From Paraphysomonas bandaiensis (taxonomy: Eukaryota; Chrysophyceae): a DNA stretch of 64,000 nucleotides. The position numbers and the translations under genes are program-made. The notes below the pieces were generated by a model. It was given only the letters and a program-made list of their open reading frames with translations. It made no database searches and had not been told where the DNA came from. Where the stretch lies: the NCBI GenBank assembly GCA_965644295.1, contig CBFFRP010000069.1, forward strand, positions 1 to 64,000, in the 5' to 3' direction. Below, piece by piece: positions 31,674-44,139 of the stretch (positions within the stretch are counted from its first letter, which is position 1; each line of letters starts with the position of its first letter).

Positions 31674-32630
31674 CCCTCAACAAATTCGGACTCGCACCTT
31701 TTCGTAGTGTTCTGGGGGATAAGTGCCGGAGATATTTCTTCGGTAAACCATATATAGTCAGTAGATATTAGATATTGTTCTGTCCAGTCATGTCCAGTCA
31801 TAGCCAAATGCTATTGTGGTACAATGAACACTATATTGAAAGTCTTATTACTAGCAATAGGGGTTAAAAACCTGCACCAACTTAGTAGTTAGACCTCTAC
31901 CTGTAACTAATCAGTACACACTTTTTTTATCCTACTATTTAACGCTACGGAAGCTGCTTATGCGTCGTCGCAAGCACCAAGGTGCGACCACTTCCGCTCT
32001 GAGTTCTTAAGGTGAACATCCCGGATGCTTGACTTCAGCAGGCAGCCCAATACCCCGGTTACCCTTCAGGTGGGCCTGTCCCGGATGCCCTTGAGGTGGA
32101 CCCATTCCCGGATGCCTGTTTATTCGTCAGGGCCCAAAGACGTCTCCACAAGTGACACTTATTGGTGTCCCTTGTATCACACAAGCATTTGGCTATGAGT
32201 GGGCAGAAAAATATCTGCTGACTATGATTGCGGCTCACGTTAGTTTCCCAGAGATAATCTCTCCGGTACTTATCTCCCAGAACACCACGAAAAGGTGCGA
32301 GTCCGACTTTGTTGAGGGCAATGGACACTAATTACTGCCACTTGTGTAGATGATACTTGGCCTTGACGAATAAACAGGCGTCCGGGAGTGGCCCCACCTC
32401 ATGGGCATCCGGGGTATTGGTTGCACGCTGAAGTCAAGCATCCCGGCTGTTCACCTTAAGGCTGAGAGCGAAAATGGTTGTATCGTGGTGGCTTGCGGTG
32501 ACGCACAAGCAACTTTCGTAGCGCTAAATATTGTAGGATATCAGAGTTAAGCACTAGATAGTTAAATTGCAGGAGTGCTACATTAGTTCTGATTCTTAAA
32601 AGCCAATTGCTAATAATAAGACATTCACTA
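31674..32630 (+). mobile_element. CR element, sense, interrupted by another CR copy
   Basis: Sense copy that starts CCCTCAACAAATTCGGACTC and ends GCTAATAATAAGACATTC. It is flanked by CTATCACCAAGGTG (31660-31673) and CTATCACCAAGATG (32631-32644), a 14-bp target duplication with one change. It is split at about 31835 by the antisense copy 31836-32318. Confidence 0.8.
31836..32318 (-). mobile_element. CR element nested in an older CR copy
   Basis: 483 bp, plus-strand ends TTGAAAGTCTTATTACTAGC and GACTTTGTTGAGGG, the same ends as the copy in copia pol. CAATGAACACTA on the left and CAATGGACACTA on the right form a 12-14-bp target duplication. It splits the host CR copy exactly within its GGACACTAAT block. 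Confidence 0.8.
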
Positions 32631-32737
32631 CTATCACCAAGATGCACACACCATATATGTCATAGCAACAATAGTACTTTAATCATCTTTATTATCTGAG
32701 TGAAGGATCAAACTTGAGACGACAGTTATATATCATG

Positions 32738-33403
32738 CTATGGGGATTGTATACTCTTAAAAATAAAGGAATAAGCACTTTTATCATTAGGTATTTCGAA
32801 TATCATTGTCCCATAGTAAAGAGGCAGTAAAAAGTCCGATATCGTTCGTAAAGATTCTTCAGTGTCCACTATTTCGACAATCACTGAGGCGTAGAAAGGA
32901 ACGTGTCTTCCATCGCAATGCATCACAATCCTTTCACCCCCCAGACGAGGAATTCCGAATTCTTGTTGGATTCCCCTTCCACATCAACAGCCAAGTATGT
33001 TTACCAATCAACAGCGCTTAATTCCAATTTATAGGACATATAATTTACGCATAATCCATTTTATCCAATAGACATTAGCTAAATTAGTATAATTGGATGT
33101 GATTTTTTTGTGGGAAGGAATGACGATAGAGTGCTCTCTCGTGTGTAGTATGTATCATACATATGATAGGTCGATACCTACATCCATATTTCTTACAATT
33201 CTGCCTTCATGTACATATATGACCCTTCCATTCACACCTTTTACTTTATTATACTGAATCTCCCTCCCACCCGTGCGATACGTACTAGCTGGAAAAAGGA
33301 AGACAATCAGGTGCCTGATTCTTTCTGTGCGTAAAATAAGTACATACAATCCAAACTGGATGGAAATTGTTGTTCATTTTCAGTCTGTTGTCACTTGTTG
33401 ATT
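32738..33403 (-). CDS. small split gene, unrecognised
   Basis: A probable last exon ends at 32738 and reads QQEFGIPRLGGERIVMHCDG, then RHVPFYASVIVEIVDTEESL...; it is coherent and non-repetitive. A probable upstream exon at about 33175-33295 reads YRTGGREIQYNKVKGVNGRV followed by IYVHEGRIVRNMD. A possible first ATG lies near 33403, divergent from the LRR gene. I could not join these exons with confidence and do not recognise the protein. Confidence 0.35.
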
Positions 33404-33432
33404 CTATTTATACTTAAGTTTGTTTAAGTAGA

Positions 33433-36400
33433 ATGCAAGCTGCACTCTATTCTGGAGGAGCATATAACACACATGTCGAGCTGGAAGAGGACAACAGGAG
33501 TGCACCTAGGGATAGGAAAAATAGTAGTTTTATAACTCACACTTTCAATGACGGCAAAGTCGTGGTTAGATCTGATGGTGGAGAGTCTAATGCGAGTAAA
33601 ATTCCTGCTCGGCAAGTCAGAAAGTACTTTGGTACTGCCGCACGAGATCGATTCTTCAAGCATTCGAACTGGCTCAGTAAACAGAGGGAAATCTCGTACA
33701 TATCGCCAAATGGTAACCTTAGTCCAAGCAAAATACGAATGATGAGTTCTCCTGAATCGTGTGAAAGTCGTGGATGCAGTCGGCCGAGTACGAATTCATC
33801 ATACCATCACAGTCGTAGCCGACAGGGCTGCACTGCTTCATTGAACAAATCTACTCCTGTATATGGAAAAAGTAGAGTATCGTCTTCATCATCTAGCACT
33901 TCAAGGGCAGCTTCTCGCCCTAGCATTTCGTATACTACGATCTCTCGTCCTGGAACTACTGGAATGGCGCTAGGTTCAGGTGGAAAGAGGTATCCTCGAT
34001 TAGTCTTCGACAACACACTACACGATGACAATGCTGATGTGTTTGTTAACTACAATCTATTTAATTCCACCGACACCAGTACTATCTCAGCGGTGTCTTC
34101 TATTACTGCAACTGGAGAACTTGAGGAATTTACAGTAGGAGACACCTTGGACGCAGATGACGGTCAGGAGGACTCACTGTGTAGTGTGCAAAGTGGCGTT
34201 ATAGTGTCTTGGCACGATGACGCTTTTCCGCCTGATGAATGTGGTCCGGAGCTCATCGACCCCACACATGATGATGCAGGTGCTAGCGAGGTACACAAAA
34301 AGTATGTTAATAGCTTCAGGGCCCGCACACCGGATTTACGAGTTTTGCCAGATATAAATACTGGTATGAATAGCGCGACGTCTCCACGTAGCAAGTATAT
34401 CTTGAACGCATTGGATGACAATATGAATCCCAGGTCCCTTCTCGTCGTTCGAAAGAGGGTTACAAAGGATGTGGAGCTAGCACATTACGGTATGGGTGAT
34501 GCGAGAGCCAGACAACTGGCTGACTCTTTGGTGTCGCTGCCTTTTACAGACTCCATCGACCTCAGCGATAACAGTCTCACAGATGTAGGCCTCGCTCCTA
34601 TTTTACTATCAGCGGCTCAGATGCCACATTTGCGTATACTAGATCTGTCGGAGAATGTAATGGGACCTGAAGCGGCGGACGCAATGGCAGCATTGCTCTT
34701 GAAACGCCCTCCTACACTGCAGCGATTAATCTTGAGAAAGGCAGATGTGGACGACTTCGAGGGCGAAAGATTTGTAAATGCCCTTGTAGGACACAGTGCA
34801 ATCACAGAGTTAGATCTATCGAACAATAAGATTGGTCATGCTGAGGTTTTGAACACCGTAATGCCTAATCTAATTACGGCAACAGAAGCCCTTGCAAGTC
34901 TTTTGAGGCAATCATCGTGCAATCTTGAGACTCTAAAGGTGTCTTGGAACATGATTAGGCTCGACAGCGCTGTGGACTTGGCATCATCTCTTCAACACAA
35001 TAAGAGACTGACCTTTCTGGATGTTTCATTCAATGCACTTGGTAGAGAAGGAGGACAAGCTCTTGGAACATCCCTATTAGACAATGCCACTCTACGAACT
35101 CTTCTTATAAATAACAACAATATTGATGCATTTGGATGCTTCGTGATATGTGCGGGTATAGAACAAAGTTTAGGTCTACGCAAGGTGTGTATGGATGAAA
35201 ACCCCATTGGAGAGCACGGCGCAAAGGCTCTTATGAATGTTCCAGTGGTAGTCGGTCCATCGTTGGAGCTCACTGCTGCTAGATGTAATACACATATTCG
35301 TGATGACTCATTTTGGTTCGACCAGGAAGACATCTGCAAAGCTTACAGTCTTGATATGAGTGACCCATTCCAAAGAGCAGTTGCGTTTAAGCTGCTCTAC
35401 ATTGTTGCCAATCATTCCACATGTATGTTTGCCCATGTGCATTATCAGCCGAAAGGAACCACACGGTTAGACAGAGTTGACCTTATTCAGGTGTGAAATC
35501 TTATTCCTACGATAATTTAGTCCCGTTATTACTTTCTTTTTCTGTAGCGGTTACTATGTGATAGAGAGGACTATCTTGATAACACACAGAGGGAGGTATA
35601 GCGTGATGTTATTGGTTTTCAAGTCTGATATACTTTACTTTGTGATAGTTACTGCGCGAGCTACAACATATCCGAGATTGTACAGCGAGACCAGAAGGAG
35701 TTGAGGATATATACTACGCTCGAATGCACAAGAACTCGGAAGATATTAACAGAAAAGGTGAGGCGTGTGGTTGATTTCGTAGGCAACTTATATAAGTACG
35801 TAGAGTTTGCCACGCTTTTGCACCATATTGGGCTCACCGTTTCCCGGAGCACTATAGAGGTAAACTGTTGTTTTGAACTCCTTTCCCTCTTTTATTCTTA
35901 TATGTAGGATGCTTTTTCCATATACGATATCGATGGAAGTGATACCATTGAGCTGCATGAATTATTGGGGTATATTCATCTCAAACACAAAGAGGCGAAG
36001 GCTAAGATTCGTGACTTGATCGAATCTCAAGGTCAGGCTACGTGTACTATTCTCTATCCTAAGAATGAATGGAGTTGCGTAGTTATGGTTTTAGCTTCCA
36101 AGCAAAATGAACGTTGGTGTCCTCCGCGATCTGGTCATTTGCATATGGAGGTATATTGCAATCGACCGTTGGTTAACCCTCGTATCTATTTGTTTGTGTT
36201 TAAGCCTCACGTTTCGAATTTCAGGTGTATGATAGTTATAAGGTGAAGCGAAACTACAATGTTTTGACGGCCATGAGTAGAGGTGCATCGTCCAATCTTG
36301 CAGAAAAAATGGGGGTATGCAGTGGTGTTACTTACTGTTCACCATAAGTTCGATTATACTATTCAGGATATTGCGACGTTAATGTCATACGCTTTTCAGA

Positions 36401-39400
36401 ACTCGAAGGTTGTGTAAATCAATGAATTCAAGGATATGTTGTGATTTCGAGTTGTAGTTACGATACGATGAAGCGTTTTCATTCTACGAGATGATGTACA
36501 GCGATTGTGGGGACAAGGTAACGGTTCTTACAAAAATACTACCACAGGTATGACCACCTGCATGACTCGAACGAGACTTTTTATGTAAGAGTGAGTTTTA
36601 GATGGCTGTCGCTGGAGAGGCCCGCACTCTAGTGTCAAAAGTTACAAATGATGATGTTGTGACGGTAATATATACCGGCTCTTCTCTCTGTAATAATATT
36701 TTATTAGATGTCACTTTTGCGGCAGAGTTTGGGTCAATCTTTGAGGTTTGTTTAGTCCAACACTTTTTGGAAGTTGTAATTTTACGTTTCATTCGTAGAT
36801 CGATATATGGTCTTGGAAATGGGTTTTACAGCTTGAATCTATCAGTAAAATCTGATAGGTTATACTCTATTTGTCTTTAATTGGAACATTTAAAGCTTTG
36901 TTTGTGTAGAATTTGTCTTTCTAAATTGCTGGAGTTGAATTCCAATGTCATCTCAGTTCGCATGGGTGATAGCAAGCTTGGACACGGTCGCATAGGGGAT
37001 CTCAGTCAGAAGAAGAATTGGTCCTGCTTTCGCAATGAAGTGTATGTGGCGTTTGTACACCTGTTACACTGATGAATCATATATGTTTTCATGCTGGGGA
37101 TAAGGTGTACATCGTGCGATATTTGATAATTTACCCTGACTGAAACAGGATGAATGGGATACCTATTACTATTACATCGGAGCAGTTTACTCCAATGCCA
37201 AAGGTTACATACGTTAAATGTATAATATAATGAATATAATGTGTGTATTTTTTGCAGTCAGGTACAGTGGAGTTTGACTTCTCTGGATGTATACGTCCCC
37301 CTGTTCCACAATCTGCTATCAGTGACTTGAAGTGTACAAAGGTAGGATAGTATTGCTATAATTGGGGTGCCTAATATTTTGACATATGTACAGATATTAG
37401 TTAATTTGGCGCTTATATCAATCGATGAGCGAGTGGCTGCAATGGACTACTTGGGAAAGAGAAAGAAGGAAGCGGCAAAAACACTTCTCGGTCACCAAAT
37501 TAACTTTTGTAGTGAATCAGTTCATGTGGTTTCATGTATTCAGGTGATGGGAACACGGTATTCGAATCATCTTTAGAGCGGGCAAAGGTCATTTCTCGGC
37601 AACGTTGTTTTAATATTCATACTCTTATGTGTCGTAGAAAATATGTGAGCACTCTGACATTTTCTACGCAACCTTGCACGAGAGAGGAAATGATTTAGAA
37701 AATGTAAACGAGGATTATTGGTATGAATATGGAATTTATTAATTACCGCGCGTAGGCGGAAAAAAAGGAAGAAGTTAATGTCAATTTTGTAACGCAAACT
37801 ATGTTACAACGAGTACGTAAATGTATATAGTATTATGCTCTGCTTATATTTTTTTTGTGATACAGAAAGATTCCAACTTGGCTTCACATCCATTCATGAG
37901 ACAAAGGTAGATATTTACTATGATATTCTGTTCCACCTGTGCTTCAGTTTTACTTGTGGCACAAAGTGATATTAGTATCCACTAAGTGCAGCACAAATTG
38001 ATGGTATAGTCATGCTTTTAAATGTATATAACTATACAGCTCTATGACTATTGAAAGTCAACAAGCGGCAACTTCACGACCGGTATGTTGAAGGATAAAT
38101 TTTGTTTTTTTATTGACGTATTAAAATAGGCTGCAAGGTCGTATACAAGGTCTGAAAGGCGATTGGCGGAGCAGGCAAGATAAATATACAGTAATAGTTC
38201 GAATGTTTAAGTTCACTTTTTTTCTAGGATGAAGCGAGAAAAAAGATTAGATCTTTGGTGTACGTATATCTTCCATTGACTTAACTATGGGGTATTGACT
38301 GTTTATACGTGTATTAATTGCAGTATGGCGAGAAACCTTAAACCAGAAGCAAAAGCTGCTAAAATTGTAGAACAGCTGGAAGATTTACTTGGCAGCTTTT
38401 GGCTGCTATCGAGGTGTGGTAAACAATGTGTCATGTATTTTGTCAAAGCTGTTTCTGCCAGACATGTTGCGTGCATAATCCACCACTTCAATTTTGGTAA
38501 AGTGAATCGAACTCCTAATCATGGCACGTATCGGGTATTGGAGACCTATATATAGTTACTCCAATAACCCGCATTTTTTAGGTGGAGTTGGTCGTCGCCC
38601 TATTTTCTCGTATTGTGGATGTTCACAATGTTGAGGTTGAGTGTACGGACTATGGGGCGAAGGATCTAATAGGTTGTTCGTTTTACAGATTATTATGCGC
38701 GAGTTGACGCCAAAAGAAGCGGCTTGTATCTACTGCCGCTTGGGCTGGTACGGAACTGCTATACTTAGCTCACGCTTGTTCTGATGTCTGCAACAGGCTA
38801 AGTATATTTAATCCGATGAAACCAGAGGTATTTTGACGTATTGATGTTGTCCCTATATAACGTATTCATGTCATTGATTGTATAGGGTTCATATGAGCTG
38901 ACAATGAGTCGTTGGGAAGAACGGCAGGTATGAACTTTTTCAATTAATGAATGAGTGCTGAAATTGTTTTTCAGGTTGCTAAAGCATTGGTTACTCTTTC
39001 AGTAACTGAACCGGGTGCCAATTTCGTGGGTATGCGGGAAACGTACTGTGTTCGATGAATTACATTTTTTGTGTACAGATTTGTCTTTCAAATGGGAACG
39101 CGACGTTGAGCCATTGTCACAGTGGGAAGTGCCCCCGAATTGGCTTACCGGTATCTCTAACGCACATTCAATGTACTCGTCTATATATTGACTATTGTTT
39201 TATTTGCAAAATAGAGGAGGGGATGAATAGGAAAGGTATTTTTACTGCAACATTTTACTCCGGTGAAGGAATGGAGCTGAGAGGGTGCAAACCGAATATA
39301 CTTATGAGGAGGTCCTTGTTAAGTATGGTACGGAAGCCTTCCTATTCATGCAATATGACTGTAGAATTTAGATTTTTTCATCGTGATATACGCCAATTTA

Positions 39401-39759
39401 TATCTTTATACGATGTATAGCTTGACATTGTATTGGGTATAAGCGTGTTTTATATGATAGGTGCTAATAAGTGAGAGTGAAATACGTGCGGAAGATGATG
39501 TGTCACCTCTCGACACCACTGGTACTAGCCCGTCAAAGTTAGGAGTTAACTACATGATGAAGAACAAAGGTAGCAGGTACTGTGCGTTTTACGGAGGTTA
39601 TTAACAGTCAATGCAGACAAGTGGTTAAACTATTTCTATCCTATAGCTGGTGGCGCGACGTCTAACCCTAACAGTCCCTCCTCTCCTAAGATCCAATCCC
39701 ACAACTTTTCCCCTCCCACTCCGAAGTCTCCAGCAAATGCTCCCAAATTTTTTGGGTAG
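33433..39759 (+). CDS. large LRR plus EF-hand protein, many exons
   Basis: Exon 1 (33433-35490) codes 686 residues: a disordered Ser-rich start, then ribonuclease-inhibitor-type leucine-rich repeats from about residue 375 (SIDLSDNSLTDVGLAPILL, LDLSENVMGPEAADAM, FLDVSFNALGREGGQAL). Exons at 35548-35595, 35649-35757, 35804-35859 and 35908 onward continue in frame. They give an EF-hand pair: NSEDINRKEFATLL, then a canonical loop DIDGSDTIELHE. Many small exons follow. They carry a module with KKNWSCFRNEVY, GTVEFDFSGCIRPPVP and GIFTATFYSGEGMELRGCKPN, and a Pro/Ser-rich end (SPSSPKIQSHNFSPPTPKSP) with stop at 39757. Similar LRR/EF-hand proteins occur in oomycetes and algae (from memory of the family style). 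Probably a calcium-linked scaffold; function unknown. Exons after 36,000 are approximate. Confidence 0.7.
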
Positions 39760-40220
39760 TGCCACATAAATCACACACATAGCAGGAACATCACGTCGTG
39801 TTGAAGCTACACTACAATAAAATGATTTTATGGATTTTTTATAAGAACCTAGAGTGCTTGTATTGCCCTATGACTAAATATATGCTTAATAGTATTTCGT
39901 CGTTTTTTGTACGAAGTATGTACTGCTTTTCGTTTGTAAATGGAACACTATACTTAGCTGTATACATCTAGAATGGTTAGAGACCATTTCACGCATTATT
40001 ATCACTGGATAAAATATGCAATCCTGGTGTAGCATTGAGTGGATAGTACAGCACATGCTGTTGAGTTCTGCTGTATGATGATATATACTGTATATTGTAC
40101 AATTTAAGTGAGATAGTAGTGTGTAATTTGTGAAACAAACTATTCGATTAGGGTCTAACCCTGATAGTAGTGAAAGTGAATTTAGATGGAAAGGAAGTTA
40201 ATTCCGTTGCTGATGTATGT
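39760..40220. other. intergenic, no gene seen
   Basis: AT-rich 3' flank of the LRR gene. Confidence 0.4.
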
Positions 40221-40752
40221 CGGACTCGCACTTTTTCGTGGTGTTTTGGGGGATAAGTACCGAAGATATTTCTCCGGTAAACTAACGTGAGCCGTGAATA
40301 TATCAGAAGATATTGCTCATTGCTCATAGCCGAATGCTTGTGTGGTAAAATGGACACTAATTACTGTCACTTGTGTAGATGATACTTGGCCTTGACGAAT
40401 TAACAGGCGTCCGGGAGTGGCCCCACCTCATGGGCATCCGGGGTATTGGCTGCCCGCTGAAGTCAAGCATCCTGGCTGTTCACCTTAAGGACTAAGAGCG
40501 AAAATGGTTGCATCTTGGTGCTTGCGGTGACACACAAGCAACTTTCGTAGCGCTAAATATAGTAGGATGTCAGAGTTAAGCACTAGATAGTTAAATTGCA
40601 GGAATGCATAATTAGTTCTGACTTTTAAAAGCCAATTGCTAATAATAAGAATATCACTACTTATAGACTTTAATGCAACTTTATGATTTATTGAGTATGA
40701 GGCTAACCTCACTAACACGCCTATTGCTAATAATCAGATATTCACTACTTGT
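40221..40752 (+). mobile_element. CR element, sense, with extra tail
   Basis: Starts at GTCGGACTCGCAC (5' end slightly truncated), keeps the hairpin GAAGATATTTCTCCGG, and runs to GCTAATAATAAGAATATCAC near 40652. The next 55 bp (GACTTTAATGCAACTTTATG...GAGGCTAAC) match, inverted, the sequence next to the CR copy at 57.8 kb. A second CR tail fragment, GCCTATTGCTAATAATCAGA, follows at about 40719-40738. Confidence 0.75.
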
Positions 40753-41118
40753 CAATATATATACGATATTTATGGTTGCGACAATGACTGGTGAGCATAC
40801 GATGAACATTAAAAAGGAGAATATATGTTCACCTGATGTTACATGGATAATTTGTTAAGTATTTTGATTAAGATTTATTTCGCCTTTGCAAGTACATAGT
40901 GTGCAACAAATCAAGTTCAAGATTTGCGTACAGCAAGGTTAACTTCAGTGAATGTCTAATTCTAACAGAGACAAGACTTCAACTGGTTAACAACGCCTTA
41001 CAAGCACATTGGTTATACTATCATCCTAGCGAAAATTAAATCCGAAAATTCAAAGTTAGGTAATTTCGGTCTATGTCAATGATTATTATGACAACGTATA
41101 ACATTGTAAAATCAACTG
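40753..41118. other. intergenic, no gene seen
   Basis: AT-rich, no coding signal. Confidence 0.4.
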
Positions 41119-43652
41119 CTACACGTATGTTTTGAGTCGATTCTCTTCTGCAGACAGCAATTTAATCTTCTCTTCTTCAATATTCGGCACAACTCCGAGA
41201 TAACCTTGGCTGCTAGAATAGGAATCATCCACACTACCTTCCTGAATTCTGTGCACGTATATGAGTCGACACTTTACCAACGAAATAGAGTTTCTACAAT
41301 TGTACCTTACTGACGACCTCTTGATATAGGAGTAGTAGAGTCCCATGGTCAGAATAACAAATAGCAAAATGCCTGATTAAGTATTAAGGGACTAGTCAAA
41401 GGTTTTTTGTGAATATACCAATCGACAGTCCAGCTGCTTTAGATGCGTTTGATCTGACGCCATTGATGCTATCATCAATACTATCGCGCACCCAATATGC
41501 AGGGGGAACGGTCTCTTCAACAGAACTCTTTTCAATACTGTTACCGTCATAGTCATAATTTGCGTCATGAACCGTACTGTACGATGGAATATCATCATCG
41601 TCGTCGTCCGAAGGAGGAGCAACATCATCGTCGAAGAAAGATGAGTCCCTGGCGGTGTGAACCTTCAAAGATTTGTAATATTCTGGGTGGGAAAATAGCC
41701 ACACACCGGTTATTAACAGCATTGGGTGTAGCGACAACTCACCATCACTCAACAGCGGAATATCTGCAAAAGACTCGTCATCCAAAAAGCGTTTCATCAT
41801 ATCTAAAGATACATCGGGCTTGTCCATGGGAACAAGATGCCCAGAGTTTCTAACTATCAGAAACGAGAGATTTCCCAATACATGAAACTCCCCTGCTACT
41901 TCGGGGCCAAATCTCATCAAGCTCCTCTCTGCTTCACCCCATGACCTGAGGGTTATAATTTTTCATTGCTGATTCTCAAGCGAATAAGACAGAGAATACC
42001 TTCCTCCAGACCAGGTATTCGCTTCCAGAGTATGTATAGTTCCTATGGTGTTGCAGTTGAGGTCTGTTGACCCACTGTACAACAATACTCTGCACAAATG
42101 AGTTATTAGATACAACGTGACATTGTCATAATTAGGCCTGCACCTGATATATTTAGTGATATAAGCGAGGGCAGGCACAGCGCTGACTGGGTGATCTCGC
42201 CGCATAGCGCTGTTTATGTTGTCATTACACTGCATCCACATACGAGGAGCAAATTCGCCATCAGCAGTAAGTAACATATTTCGTTCTTCGGGTTGAAAAT
42301 TTACCCCTGGTATTTGTCGTCCACGCACATGAATCATGCGTTGTATCTCGGGATCATTCATGTAGGCTGATAGCCGCACCCATAGGTGATCATAGGATTG
42401 AAAAGTCGCAGTATTGTATTCATTAGGTCGTCCAGCAGCATTCAAAACTTCACCCATCATATTGCAATGGTCAAATGTGCCCCGATCTAGCGGTCGACCC
42501 GCATACTGAGCACTCTCTATACATTCCGTCCATTTACGATCAAAGTATTGCTTTGCAGAGAGAGGTATGAAACCATTTACATACATGAATTCGGCATAGG
42601 AGGGGTTCTGAATCATCTGATCAATTGCACCATTTCCAATAGCTGCCCCTTGTAAGTTGATGTGTTTAAACTTTTCAGCTGAAACAATTGTTACAATATG
42701 CAGCTAGAATGAATACGACATACCTCCATAGTCACCATTGGTTTGCTTGCGCAGAATGTGGTCAGCAATCCTGAAATTTCCACAGATATGGAAGCAATTA
42801 TCATATTATAGCCAAGTATTCATATATCGCACCATGGTATGTATGATCCAGCGTACGATTCTCCACTGATATATACCGGCATATTTTCCAGGAAAGGGAA
42901 AGTCTGTCCATGGGATAGTCGAGATCGTAACTGCCATGTGAACAGTTTGTCATAACACCCACCTGAATGAGATTCGACAAAAAGCCCCTGAAATCCCTCG
43001 CAACTTGAATTTCACTGCGAGTTTTTGCGGCCCCCGCTGCTGCTAATGAGAACCCAGTCCTACGACACTAATGAAACTAGATAAGAATAGCAAGAAATAC
43101 GTACCTAATAGGCTGCTCGACATATATGACATGAGCCTCCTCACTCCAGCTATACTGGTTATATTGCAAGGTCTTCGTTTCATTCCAGTCCATCAAATTG
43201 AAAGGGCTATGTGGGTCATGTCAGTTCAGCACAGTTATGGACAACTGACAACTTTACCCGTTTTCGTAATGCATACCCAGCATAGAAGAGCAACCTGGTC
43301 CACCATTCTGCATCGTGCTATTTATAAGTAACATAATACCGTAATGATATTCAAACTCACCAGCCATATTAACAACTTTTCCTCTCCAGTCTTACGCTTA
43401 GCAGGCCTCTGCATAGTCATCCAAAAAAAGAAATTCCCCTCATCATTCCTGTCTCTGTGTATGGGCATATATCCCGCATACATCTCTAAATATATGCATA
43501 TTATATAACTCAACATATATATAAATAGTGTTGACACCTTCGTTTATTCCATACTTATCGAAGCCAGAGACTGAATAATCATCTGCTGACCAGAGAAGTG
43601 CACAGGAAACACGTAGCAATGTAGTGGTTGCAATGAAAAGTAGTCGATACAT
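41119..43652 (-). CDS. KEX1-like serine carboxypeptidase (S10), membrane-anchored
   Basis: About a dozen or more small exons starting at ATG 43652 with a signal peptide (MYRLLFIATTTLLRVSCALL). Family landmarks in order: EMYAGYMPI, FFFWMTMQ, EEKLLIWL/NGGPGCSSM (oxyanion region split by an intron), VIYVEQPI, TGFSLA, ISGESYAGSYIP (nucleophile Ser), GNGAID, YSGSTDLNCN (Asp) and SGHLVPMDKPDVSL (His). All three catalytic residues are present. After the catalytic domain come an acidic stretch (PPSDDDDDDIPSY), a TM helix (ILLFVILTMGLYYSYIK) and a short cytosolic tail with EEEKIKLL, an acidic dileucine signal. This layout matches yeast KEX1, which trims basic residues in the trans-Golgi. The last exons (41396-41119) join in frame via 47- and 69-nt introns. 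Confidence 0.88.
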
Positions 43653-44139
43653 TGCAGTAAGTGGAAATCAAGCACAGAATGCAATGGGAATGAAGCCACT
43701 CGAATATAATGCCGGGTGGGTGGATCATTGTCTTGTCAGTTGACAGTCAGTTGGAAACATATGTATGATATCCGCTCCATATCCTCCACATGCATATATG
43801 GGCCATCTGATGGATATGGTATACAGCTATACAGCAGTATACGGTATACAGCTGTAGCTACTATATCCTGCACCCATTATCTGCTGCTGGTGAGGACGAG
43901 CCATAAACGTTTCATATCAATGGTGAGTGTGACCATATGCTACCCAGACAGTTGCTGCGAACACAGTTAACCACAGACCATATCCTAAATATAAACACTG
44001 GGGCATATCACTCCAATTACCCGCATTGCCCAGTTAGTTTCCATTGCTATACTCTACGCCCTCTGAAATTAGTCAGTGTGTTAATTCAATATCAATTTAT
44101 TTGGAGTGTCATTCACATCATATATCACACACTTATACC
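43653..44139. promoter_or_regulatory. divergent interval with GTATAC palindromes
   Basis: Between the carboxypeptidase (-) and the 44140 gene (+). 43816-43853 carries four close GTATAC/CTATAC units (ATGGTATACAGCTATACAGC, then AGTATACGGTATACAGCTG), similar to motifs before other genes here. A promoter role is inferred. Confidence 0.4.

Noticed and set aside
35758-35782. 25-nt intron in the LRR gene
   Set aside because: A 46-nt intron (35758-35803) also keeps frame, fits the usual intron size and restores the EF-hand phrase INRKEFATLL.
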